A stretch of 64,000 nt of DNA from assembly GCF_000420025.1 (NCBI RefSeq), contig NZ_ATUD01000001.1, positions 496,001-560,000 on the forward strand, in the 5' to 3' direction. Below the pieces are notes generated by a model. It made no database searches. It worked only from the letters and a program-made list of their open reading frames with translations, and was not told the DNA's origin. The stretch is from Patulibacter americanus DSM 16676. GTDB lineage: Bacteria > Actinomycetota > Thermoleophilia > Solirubrobacterales > Solirubrobacteraceae. Shown here piece after piece: positions 34,313 through 42,069 of the stretch (position 1 is the stretch's first letter; each line of letters opens with the position of its first letter). Made by a program: the position numbers and the translations under genes.

Positions 34313-35428
34313 TCACGGGCTTCCCTCCTCGGTGCCGGACCCGGCCGGCAGCCGCACCGTCACGCGCAGCCCCCCGCCGTCCCGCGGCTCCAGCATCAAC
34401 GTCCCGTCGTGGGCCTCCGCAATCCGCCGGACGATCGCCAGGCCCAGGCCGACCCCGGTGTGCGCGGTGTGCACCCGGCCGGTGCCGCGGAGGAACGGCT
34501 CGGTGAGGGTCGAGGCCAGGGCCTGCGTGAGCGGCGCGCCGGTGTTCTCGACCGTCAGCGTGACGTTCGGGTGCCCCGCGCCGCTGGATCCCGCGGCGGT
34601 CGTCACCCGCACGGTGCCGCCCTCCCCCACGTTGTGGACGATCGCGTTGTGGACGAGGTTCGTGCCGAGCTGCAGCAGCAGCGCGGGCGAGCCGACCGTC
34701 GGGGCCGGGTCCGCCGTCGTCTCGATCGCGATCCCGCGCTCCTCGGCGAGCGGGAGCAGGGTCTCCGTGGCCTCCTCCGCCACGAGCGAGACGTCGACGG
34801 GCTCGCGCACGAACGAGCGCTGGTCCGCGCGGCTGAGGACGAGGAGCGCCTCGGTCAGCTCGATCGCGCGGCGGTTGACGAAGTGCAGGCGGTCCACGAG
34901 CTCGTCCTCGCCGCGGCGCTCGTCGCCCTTCGCGACGTCGAGCAGCGTTTGGGTGATCGCCAGCGGGGTGCGCAGCTCGTGGGAGGCGTTGGCGGCGAAC
35001 CGGCGTTGCTCGTCGACGTGGGCCTGCAGCCGAGCGAGCATGGTGTCGAAGGCGTCGGCGAGCTCGCGGAACTCGTCGTTGCGGCCCGGCAGCGCGATGC
35101 GGTGGGCGAGCGAGCCCCCGGCGGCCGTGCGGGTGGCGTCGGTGATGCGGGTCAGCGGGGCGAGCATCCGGCCGGCGAGCACCCACCCGCCCGCCAGACC
35201 GAAGACGACGAGAACCACCAGGGCGATCGCCGCCGGCACGCCGAAGCCGTTGAACGGGTCGGAGCGGATCGGCGGCAGCCACGGTAGGCCGAAGGTGACC
35301 TCGTCCGGGATGTAGCGCAGGACCGACACCCACACGACCACGAACAGCAGGCCGCTCGCGAGCACGAGGAAGCCGGCGTAGCTCAACGTCAGCTTCATGC
35401 GGACGCTCAGCCCGGGCGCCCTATCCAC
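34313..35428 (-). CDS. Sensor histidine kinase
   Basis: 371 residues from a GTG that overlaps the regulator gene by 8 bp. Two membrane helices (FLVLASGLLFVVVWVSVL and AAIALVVLVVFGLAGGWVLA) flank a short external loop of about 35 residues. HAMP, the H-box SHELRTPLAITQTLLD, N-box NLVHNAIVHNVGEGG, F-box EPFLRG and G-box GVGLGLAIVRRIAEAHDG follow. Partner of the upstream OmpR-type regulator. By position it may control the divergent efflux operon. Confidence 0.9.
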   Translation of the reverse strand: MDRAPGLSVRMKLTLSYAGFLVLASGLLFVVVWVSVLRYIPDEVTFGLPWLPPIRSDPFNGFGVPAAIALVVLVVFGLAGGWVLAGRMLAPLTRITDATRTAAGGSLAHRIALPGRNDEFRELADAFDTMLARLQAHVDEQRRFAANASHELRTPLAITQTLLDVAKGDERRGEDELVDRLHFVNRRAIELTEALLVLSRADQRSFVREPVDVSLVAEEATETLLPLAEERGIAIETTADPAPTVGSPALLLQLGTNLVHNAIVHNVGEGGTVRVTTAAGSSGAGHPNVTLTVENTGAPLTQALASTLTEPFLRGTGRVHTAHTGVGLGLAIVRRIAEAHDGTLMLEPRDGGGLRVTVRLPAGSGTEEGSP

Positions 35429-36137
35429 GCTCGGGCTCCTCGCGCGAGGCGTCGGCGGCGCCGCGCCCGTCGCCGGTCTGCGCGTCGATCCGGTAGCCCA
35501 CCCCCGGCACCGTCGCGATCAGCCACGGCTCGCCCAGGCGCTTGCGCAACGCCGACACGGTGATCCGCACGGCGTTCGTGAACGGGTCGGCGTTCTCGTC
35601 CCACGCGCGGTGCAGCAGCTCCTCGGCGGACACGACGCCGCCCTCGGCCGCGACGAGCTCCTCGAGCACCGCGAACTGCTTGCGGGTGAGGGCGACGTAT
35701 CGACCGTCGCGGTAGACCTCGCGGCGGAACGGGTCCAGCCGCAGGCCCGCGATCTCGCGCACCGGGGGACGGTGGTGCGCGCGGCGACGGTCGAGCGCCC
35801 GGATCCGGAGGACGAGCTCCTGCAGCGCGAACGGCTTGGTCAGGTAGTCGTCGGCGCCGAGCTCGAAGCCCGACGCCTTGTCGTTGAGCCGGTCCGCCGC
35901 GGTGAGCATGAGGATCGGCATGCCGCTGCCGGAGGCGACGATCCGCCGGGCGATCTCGTCGCCGGTCGGCGCCGGGACGTCGCGGTCGAGCACCGCGATG
36001 TCGTAGGCGTTGACGTCCAGCAGCGTCAGCGCGGTGGCGCCGTCGGGGGCGATGTCCGACGCGATCGCCTCGAGGCGCAGACCATCGCGGATGGCCTCGG
36101 CCATGTACGGCTCGTCCTCCACGATCAGCACTCGCAC
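35421..36137 (-). CDS. OmpR-type response regulator
   Basis: 238 residues from a GTG. Receiver: VEDEPYM, phospho-Asp in IAVLDRDVPAPTGDE, LMLTAADR, DDYLTKPFAL. The winged-helix domain shows YVALTRKQFAVLEELVAAEG and ends RKRLGEPWLIATVPGVGYRI. It is divergent from the lipoprotein/ABC operon, with an inverted repeat in the shared promoter region. Confidence 0.92.
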   Translation of the reverse strand: MRVLIVEDEPYMAEAIRDGLRLEAIASDIAPDGATALTLLDVNAYDIAVLDRDVPAPTGDEIARRIVASGSGMPILMLTAADRLNDKASGFELGADDYLTKPFALQELVLRIRALDRRRAHHRPPVREIAGLRLDPFRREVYRDGRYVALTRKQFAVLEELVAAEGGVVSAEELLHRAWDENADPFTNAVRITVSALRKRLGEPWLIATVPGVGYRIDAQTGDGRGAADASREEPERG

Positions 36138-36169
36138 GGGTTCGAGGCTAACGCCGGTGCGTATCGCCG

Positions 36170-36191
36170 CCGTATGGAAAACCGCATACGG
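36170..36191. promoter_or_regulatory. Inverted repeat between response regulator and efflux operon
   Basis: CCGTATG and CATACGG separated by 8 nt, with an extra GCGTAT half-site just upstream at 36159-36164. Placed in the 86-bp divergent gap, it is a candidate site for the OmpR-type regulator. Confidence 0.5.
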
Positions 36192-36223
36192 GCCGGTGAC
36201 GCCGCCCCACCTTCACTGGAGGC

Positions 36224-36823
36224 ATGCTCACGAGCGATCCCTCCATCCATCCGGCGCGTCGGCGGCTGGCCGTCGTCGCCGCCGCCGCCGCGATCGGCCT
36301 CACCGGGACCGGTTGCTCGAACACCCCGTCCGAGTCCGGCGGCGGCCACGGCGCCACGGCGACCGGCTCGAGCGCCGGCGGCAGCACCTTCGGCTCCCCG
36401 AGCACGTCCGGCCGTGACAAGGCCGTGCGGTTCTCGGGCTGCATGCGCGACAACGGCGTGCGGGACTTCCCCGACCCCGACGCGTCGGGCGAGCTGACCC
36501 TCGACGGCGTCGTCAACGGGTCCTCCCTCGACGCCGACAGCGCGGCGTGGAAGGCGGCCATCGCCACGTGCAAGGACCTGCAGCCCTCGGGGTTCGCGGG
36601 CCGCAAGCGCGGCACCGCGCAGCAGGAGGCCGCCCTGGCGTTCGCGCGATGCATGCGCGAGAACGGCGTCCGGGACTTCCCCGACCCCACCGAGGGCGGC
36701 GCGCTCATCGACACGACACGCATCCCGTCGGCCAAGGGACGCGGGGCGCTCGAGATCCCCGGGTTCCAGGCGGCACAGGACGCGTGCGAGAAGCACGCCG
36801 CGACCGCGCTGGAGGGCCAGTGA
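36224..36823 (+). CDS. Lipoprotein with duplicated CMRxNGVRDFPDP motif
   Basis: 199 residues. Signal helix LAVVAAAAAIGLTGTG followed by a lipobox Cys (LTGTGC). The mature part has a Gly/Ser-rich linker, then two repeated units: FSGCMRDNGVRDFPDPD near residue 70 and FARCMRENGVRDFPDPT near residue 144. Each is followed by a second Cys (ATCKD, DACEK), so each unit probably holds a disulfide. It is the first gene of an efflux operon and its stop overlaps the next ATG. Function unknown; perhaps a substrate-binding or sensing part. Confidence 0.75.
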   Translation: MLTSDPSIHPARRRLAVVAAAAAIGLTGTGCSNTPSESGGGHGATATGSSAGGSTFGSPSTSGRDKAVRFSGCMRDNGVRDFPDPDASGELTLDGVVNGSSLDADSAAWKAAIATCKDLQPSGFAGRKRGTAQQEAALAFARCMRENGVRDFPDPTEGGALIDTTRIPSAKGRGALEIPGFQAAQDACEKHAATALEGQ

Positions 36824-37920
36824 TGCGGAAGCTCTGGCCCGTGACCGCTGCCGTCGTCGCGATCGCCGCGTGCATCGGCGGTGTGGTGGCCGCGGCCGGT
36901 CCGGATGGCACGGCCTCGGCCGCCTCGGGCTCGCCCACGCCCGCCACCGCGAAGGTCACGCGGGGTCGCCTCTCCGACAGCGTCGCCCTCGACGGCACGC
37001 TGACCTACCGCGCGCGTCCCGACGGCGCGCCCCACGCCGTGATCAACCGGGCGGGCGGGACCTACACCGCGTTGCCCGACGTCGGCGACCGGATCGGCTG
37101 CGGCGCGGCGCTCTACCGGGTGGACGACGACCCGGTGCTGCTGCTCTGCGGCACCGTCCCGGGCTATCGCGACCTGGAGGAGGGTGACGAGGGCCGCGAC
37201 GTGCGCCAGCTCAACCGCAATCTGCGCCGACTCGGCCATGACCATGCCGCGGGCGTGCGGCTGCGCCGCGACGACGACGCCCGCTTCACCTGGCGGACGA
37301 CGGCGGCGCTGCGGCACCTCCAGCGCGCGCGGGGCCTCGGCCGGTCGGGGCAGCTCGACGCCGCCGACGTGGTGGTCCTCCCGCGGTCCGTGCGCGTGGC
37401 GGCGGTACGCGCCCCTCTGGGCGGCGCCGCCCGGCCGGGGGCCACCGTCGCACAGGCGACGTCCGACGCGCTCGAGGTGCAGGCGTCGCTGGCCGGTGCG
37501 CAGCAGGGCCTGGTCCGGCGCGGCGCCCGCGCGCAGGTCACGCTCCCGGGCAACCGTCCGGCCGCGGCCCGGGTCGACCGGATCGGCCGGGTGGCGCGCA
37601 CCGCGGAGGAGGACGACCCGGGCGCCGAGGCCACGATCCCCGTCTTCCTGCGGCTCGACGACCCCCGCGAGGCCCGCGGGCTCGACGCCGCCCCGGTCGG
37701 CGTGGAGATCACGACGGAGGGCGAGGAGGACGCGCTGAGCGTGCCCGTCACCGCGCTCGTCGGACGGCCCGGGGGCGGCTTCGCGGTCGAGGTGGTGCGT
37801 CCGGGCGGCGGGCGGGCGTCCGTCGCCGTGCGACTGGGCCTGTTCGACGCCACCGGAGGGCGCGTCGCGGTGCGGGGGCCGTTGCGGGCGGGCGACGACG
37901 TGGTGGTGCCCGCCTCATGA
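36823..37920 (+). CDS. Membrane-fusion/peptidoglycan-binding adaptor of an ABC efflux system
   Basis: 365 residues. N-terminal signal/anchor helix (AAVVAIAACIGGVVAAAG); a barrel-sandwich half (ATAKVTRGRLSDSVALDG); an inserted peptidoglycan-binding-like helical unit DVRQLNRNLRRLG...WRTTAALRHLQRARGL; then VPVTALVGRPGGGFAVEVV, typical of HlyD/RND-type adaptors. This adaptor type links a MacB-like ABC pump to the wall or an outer layer. It overlaps both neighbours by ATGA/TGATG. Confidence 0.8.
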   Translation: MRKLWPVTAAVVAIAACIGGVVAAAGPDGTASAASGSPTPATAKVTRGRLSDSVALDGTLTYRARPDGAPHAVINRAGGTYTALPDVGDRIGCGAALYRVDDDPVLLLCGTVPGYRDLEEGDEGRDVRQLNRNLRRLGHDHAAGVRLRRDDDARFTWRTTAALRHLQRARGLGRSGQLDAADVVVLPRSVRVAAVRAPLGGAARPGATVAQATSDALEVQASLAGAQQGLVRRGARAQVTLPGNRPAAARVDRIGRVARTAEEDDPGAEATIPVFLRLDDPREARGLDAAPVGVEITTEGEEDALSVPVTALVGRPGGGFAVEVVRPGGGRASVAVRLGLFDATGGRVAVRGPLRAGDDVVVPAS

Positions 37921-38672
37921 AGGGCGACCACGTCCTGGAGCTCGACGGCGTGACCAAGCTGTACGGCGAGGAGCGCGCCGGCTCCTCGCCGGTGCCCGCC
38001 CTGCGGGGCGTCCGCTTCGCCGTCCAACGCGGCGAGCTGGTGGCGATCGTCGGGCCCTCGGGGTCCGGCAAGTCCACGCTCCTGCACGTCATGGGCACGC
38101 TCGAGCCGCCCACCACGGGCGTCGTCCGCATCGACGGGATCGACCCCGCGGGCCTGGGTGACCGCGAGCTCTCGTGCCTGCGCGCACGGTCCATCGGGTT
38201 CGTCTTCCAGCAGTTCTTCCTGGCGGAGCACGCGACCGTGCGCGAGAACGTCGCCGACGGGCTGCTCTACGCCGGCGTCCCGGCGACGGAGCGCAACGCG
38301 CGGGCCGACGAGGCGCTGCACCGCGTCGGCCTGGCCGACCGCGCGGGCTTCCGACCCCCGCAGCTCTCGGGCGGCCAGCGCCAGCGCGTAGCGATCGCCC
38401 GCGCCCTCGTCGGACGTCCGGCGATCGTGCTCGCCGACGAACCGACCGGCAACCTCGACAGCACCACGGGGGCGTCGATCATGGCGCTGCTGCGCGAGCT
38501 CCACGCCGAGGGCGCCACCATCGTCCTCATTACCCACGACCCGGGCCTCGCCGACGCCCTGCCGCGCCGCATCCGGATGCTGGACGGGCGGGTGGTCGAC
38601 GACACGGCGTGGCCCCCGACCGCGGGGACCTCGACTGCCGATGCCGCGCGCGCGAACGGCGCTCCCGCATGA
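37917..38672 (+). CDS. ABC transporter ATPase (MacB/LolD type)
   Basis: 251 residues. Walker A GPSGSGKST, Q-loop FVFQQFFL, signature LSGGQRQRVAIARAL, Walker B IVLADEPTGNLDS, H-loop ITHDPGLAD. The FQQF and EPTGNLDS blocks are characteristic of the MacB/LolD/FtsE group. It starts 4 bp inside the adaptor gene and overlaps the permease start by ATGA. Confidence 0.95.
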   Translation: MKGDHVLELDGVTKLYGEERAGSSPVPALRGVRFAVQRGELVAIVGPSGSGKSTLLHVMGTLEPPTTGVVRIDGIDPAGLGDRELSCLRARSIGFVFQQFFLAEHATVRENVADGLLYAGVPATERNARADEALHRVGLADRAGFRPPQLSGGQRQRVAIARALVGRPAIVLADEPTGNLDSTTGASIMALLRELHAEGATIVLITHDPGLADALPRRIRMLDGRVVDDTAWPPTAGTSTADAARANGAPA

Positions 38673-39892
38673 CGCCGCATCCCGGACGCCTCTCCCCCCG
38701 CGACGTCGTGCGGACCGCGAGCGTCGGCCTGCGCGCCCGGCCGCTGCGCGCCGCGCTCTCCGCGCTCGGGATCGCGATCGGCACGGCGGCGATCGTCGCG
38801 ATCCTCGGGTTGTCGTCCTCGTCCCAGGCGGGGCTGCTGGCGGAGATCGACCGGCTCGGGACGAACCTGCTGACGGTCGAGGCCGGGCAGCGCCTGACGG
38901 GCGGCGAGGCCCGCCTGCCGCTCGAGGCGCCGGCCCGGATCGGGCGACTGACCGGCGTCCACCGGGCCGCGCACACGGGACTCCTCAAGGACACGAACGT
39001 CTACCGCAGTCCCCTCGTCCCCGAGGCGAACTCCGGCGGCCTGCAGGTGCGCGCCGCCAGCCTCGACCTGCCCGTCGTGCTCGGCACGTCCGTCGCGCAC
39101 GGCCGCTGGCTCAACGCGGGGACGGCCCGCGTGCCGGTGACGGTGCTGGGGTCGGCCGCGGCGCGCCGGCTGGGCGTCGACCGCGTCCGGCCCGGACAGC
39201 GGATCTGGCTGGGCGAGCGGTGGTTCGCGGTCGTCGGCATGCTCACGCCCTCGCCGCTCGCGCCCGAGGTCGACAGCTCCGCCCTCGTCGGCTACCCCGC
39301 GGCCGAGCGCTACCTCGGCTACGTCGCGGTCGCCCGCGGCGCGCAGCACCCCGGCCCGCCGAGCACGATCCACGTACGCACCGCCACCGGGCGCGAGGCG
39401 GCGACACAGGCGCTACTCGCCCCCACCGCCAACCCGTTCGCACCGAACGAGGTGAACGTGAGCCAGCCGTCCGACGCGCTGACCGCCCGGGCCGCCGCGG
39501 CGGGGGCGTTCGACAGCCTCTTCCTCGGGCTCGGCGTCGTCGCCGTGATCGTCGGCGCCGTCGGCGTGGCGAACATCATGGTCATCTCCGTCCTGGAGCG
39601 CCGGTCGGAGATCGGCCTGCGGCGCGCGCTCGGGGCGACGAAGGGCCAGATCCGCACCCAGTTCCTCGGCGAGGCAACCCTGCTGGGGCTGCTCGGCGGC
39701 GTCGTCGGCGTGCTGGCCGGGGTCGCGGCAACCGTCGTCTACGCCGGCACGAAGGGCTGGGCCGTCGTGGTGCCCGTCGAGGCGTGGGCGGGCGGGATCG
39801 CCGCGGCGCTCCTCATCGGCGCGATCGCGGGGCTGGTGCCGGCCGTCCGGGCGTCGCGGATGCCGCCGACGGTGGCGCTGCGGACGGCGTGA
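38669..39892 (+). CDS. MacB-type ABC transporter permease
   Basis: 407 residues. First helix region LRAALSALGIAIGTAAIVAI; a large periplasmic MacB core (about 50-275); then three helices (LFLGLGVVAVIVGAVGVANI, LLGLLGGVVGVLAGVAATVV, GIAAALLIGAIAGLVPAVRA). It contains the FtsX/MacB signatures MVISVLERRSEIGLRRALGA and PAVRASRMPPTVALR. It forms a four-gene operon with lipoprotein, adaptor and ATPase. The exported substrate is unknown. Confidence 0.93.
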   Translation: MTPHPGRLSPRDVVRTASVGLRARPLRAALSALGIAIGTAAIVAILGLSSSSQAGLLAEIDRLGTNLLTVEAGQRLTGGEARLPLEAPARIGRLTGVHRAAHTGLLKDTNVYRSPLVPEANSGGLQVRAASLDLPVVLGTSVAHGRWLNAGTARVPVTVLGSAAARRLGVDRVRPGQRIWLGERWFAVVGMLTPSPLAPEVDSSALVGYPAAERYLGYVAVARGAQHPGPPSTIHVRTATGREAATQALLAPTANPFAPNEVNVSQPSDALTARAAAAGAFDSLFLGLGVVAVIVGAVGVANIMVISVLERRSEIGLRRALGATKGQIRTQFLGEATLLGLLGGVVGVLAGVAATVVYAGTKGWAVVVPVEAWAGGIAAALLIGAIAGLVPAVRASRMPPTVALRTA

Positions 39893-39904
39893 GGGAGGGG
39901 AGCC

Positions 39905-40060
39905 GTCGGCCGCAGTGGGACAGCACGCTCAGGGCGCGGACGTGCCCGACGAGGGCGCGCATGTCCTCCGCGTCGCCCGTCACCAACGGGAGCCCGAGGT
40001 CCGCCGCGGTCGCCGCGCTGATCGCGTCCAGCGGCGTCGCCCGACGGCCCCCACCGCCAC
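39905..40060 (-). pseudogene. Remnant of a VapC-type PIN-domain toxin
   Basis: The minus strand encodes RRATPLDAISAATAADLGLP, then LVTGDAEDMRALVGHVRAL, without a start codon or N-terminal half. This is the C-terminal end of a PIN domain (DAxIAATAxxxGLPLVTxDxxDF). It lies between the permease stop and the stop of the NarL-type regulator. It is therefore a truncated leftover, with no antitoxin nearby. Confidence 0.6.
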
Positions 40061-40062
40061 CC

Positions 40063-40767
40063 TCAACGCCCGCCCGGCGTCACCAGCCCGCTCTCGTAGG
40101 CCAGGATCACGGCCTGCACGCGGCTGCGCAGGCCGAGCTTGGCCAGCACCGCGCTGACGTGGCTCTTCACGGTCGACTCCTCCACGTGGAGCGAGGCCGC
40201 GATCTCCGCGTTCGAGCGCCCCGTGGCCAGCTGGAGCAGGACGGCGCGCTCGCGCTCGCTGAGCATCTCGAGCGCACGGCCGCGCTCGGGGTCCGGGGCG
40301 ATCTCGGCGAAGCGAGCGATCAGCCGCCGGGTGACCTCGGGGTCGACGAGGCCCTTACCGCCCGCGACCGCACGGAGCGCCTCTACGAGCACCTCGGGCT
40401 GCGCGTCCTTCAGGAGGAACCCCGCGGCGCCGGCGCGCAGGGCGCCGAACACGTACTCGTCGAGGTCGAACGTCGTGACGACGAGGACGTCGATCCGCTC
40501 GGCCGGCGGCACGTCGGGGCCGGCCAGGGCACGCGTGGCCTCGAGGCCGTCCATCCGCGGCATGCGGACGTCCATGAGGACGACGTCGGCGTCGCGACGC
40601 CGCGCGAGCGCGACGGCCTGCATCCCGTCCTCGGCCTCGCCCACGATCTCGATGTCGGGCTCGGACTCCAGAAGCACGCGGAAGCCGCCGCGCACGATGG
40701 CCTGGTCGTCGGCGATCAGGACGCGGATCATGTGCCCGGCGTCGCCGGCGCTCGTCGCGGTACTCAC
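40063..40767 (-). CDS. NarL/LuxR-type response regulator
   Basis: 234 residues from a GTG that overlaps the kinase stop; the ATG at 40731 (MIRVLIADDQ) is an alternative. Receiver: IADDQAIVRGGF, phospho-Asp in VVLMDVRMPRMDGLEAT, LVVTTFDLDEY, LLKDAQPEVL. The C-terminal LuxR HTH is intact: LSERERAVLLQLATGRSNAE with VEESTVKSHVSAVLAKLGLR. It is paired with the upstream LiaS/DesK-like kinase. Confidence 0.93.
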   Translation of the reverse strand: MSTATSAGDAGHMIRVLIADDQAIVRGGFRVLLESEPDIEIVGEAEDGMQAVALARRRDADVVLMDVRMPRMDGLEATRALAGPDVPPAERIDVLVVTTFDLDEYVFGALRAGAAGFLLKDAQPEVLVEALRAVAGGKGLVDPEVTRRLIARFAEIAPDPERGRALEMLSERERAVLLQLATGRSNAEIAASLHVEESTVKSHVSAVLAKLGLRSRVQAVILAYESGLVTPGGR

Positions 40768-41900
40768 GCGCGCCTCGCGATCGGCAGGCGCGCCTGGACC
40801 CGCCAGCCGCCGCCCGCAGCCGGACCGGCGGTGAGCGAGCCGCCGAACTGCGCCGCGCGCTCGCGCATCCCGCCGAGCCCGTGCCCCCGGCCGTCGTCGA
40901 CCGGGGTGCGTCGGCCGTCGTCACGTACATCGACCTCGAGTTCCGCGGGGGTCGCCGCCACGCGGACGGCCACGTGCGCCGGACCGGCGTGCTTGACGAC
41001 GTTGCTCAGCGCCTCCTGCACGATCCGGAACGCCGCGGTCTGCACGAGCGGGGGGACCGCGGCCGCATCGCCCTCGCGCACCAGGTCGACGTGCAGGTCG
41101 CCCTCGCGCAGCCGACCGACGAGCTCGTCGAGGTCGTCCAGGCGCGGCTGCGGGCGCAGGTCGGCCTGCTCGTCGGCGGAGCGGATCCGGCCGATCGCCT
41201 CCCGCGTCTCCCCCAGCGCTCGGGTCGCGAGCTCGTCGATCTCGCGCAGCGCCTCGCCGGCCCGCGGCGGGTCGCGCTCCAGCAGCCGCCGGCCGGCGCG
41301 GGCCTGCAGGGCGATGCCGGCCAGGGCGTGGCCGACGACGTCGTGGACCTCGCGGGCGATCCGCACCCGGTCCTGCGCGACGGCCTCGCGGGCCTCGACG
41401 GCGCGCAGGGCGTCGAGCTCGCGGTTGCGCCCGTGGAGCGTGCGCAGGGTGTCACCGATCGCGGCGGCCAGTCCGCCGAGGACGATCGAGGTCGAGAGCT
41501 GCACGGACATCCCGGGCTCGCCCTGGAAGGCCAGCACCGTCGACGCCCCGGCCAGGACTGCGAACAGCACCCCGGCGGCCACGGCGCCGCGGCGGTCCGT
41601 CAGGTACGCCATCGACGTGGCCGCGAAGACGAGGCCGAGACCCGCCGCCGCCGCCGCGTAGCCGATGCCCGCCGCGACGACCAGCGCGACGCCGGTGACC
41701 AGTACGACACCGAGCGGGGAGCTGCGGCGCAGCGCGATCGGGGCCGTCGAGAGCAGCGCGAGCAGCACGGCCCAGCCGTCGGGGTCGTGCTGCACGCCCA
41801 CGCCCGGCGACGGCGCCGTCCCCAGCACGGTCGCGACGCCGAACAGCGTGACGACGGCGGCGAGGAGCAGATCGCCGCGTGTGGGACGGACCCATCTCAT
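40764..41900 (-). CDS. Sensor histidine kinase of the NarX/LiaS (HisKA_3) type
   Basis: 378 residues. Up to five N-terminal membrane segments (about 10-150), including LLLAAVVTLFGVATVLG and IGYAAAAAGLGLVFAATSMA, with no large external domain. The phosphoacceptor box is RVRIAREVHDVVGHALAGIA. N-box VQEALSNVVKHAG, DDGRRT, GLGGMRERAAQFGG and a final WRVQARLP follow. Such kinases often monitor the membrane. It is divergent from the MMPL transporter gene. Confidence 0.92.
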   Translation of the reverse strand: MRWVRPTRGDLLLAAVVTLFGVATVLGTAPSPGVGVQHDPDGWAVLLALLSTAPIALRRSSPLGVVLVTGVALVVAAGIGYAAAAAGLGLVFAATSMAYLTDRRGAVAAGVLFAVLAGASTVLAFQGEPGMSVQLSTSIVLGGLAAAIGDTLRTLHGRNRELDALRAVEAREAVAQDRVRIAREVHDVVGHALAGIALQARAGRRLLERDPPRAGEALREIDELATRALGETREAIGRIRSADEQADLRPQPRLDDLDELVGRLREGDLHVDLVREGDAAAVPPLVQTAAFRIVQEALSNVVKHAGPAHVAVRVAATPAELEVDVRDDGRRTPVDDGRGHGLGGMRERAAQFGGSLTAGPAAGGGWRVQARLPIARRA

Positions 41901-42069
41901 CGGTCGAGCCTACGGCCGGCGGCGCGCGGACGCCTCCAACTTTCGAGGGATCGACGACTCCCCTCGCGGCCGATGACCAACGGCCCCCGTGGGCCCAGGA
42001 TGAAGAGGCCCCTTCCCCCGTCCCCGCCCGGTTGCCCCGGACCTCGACTCCCGACCCGCAAGGTCTCCC

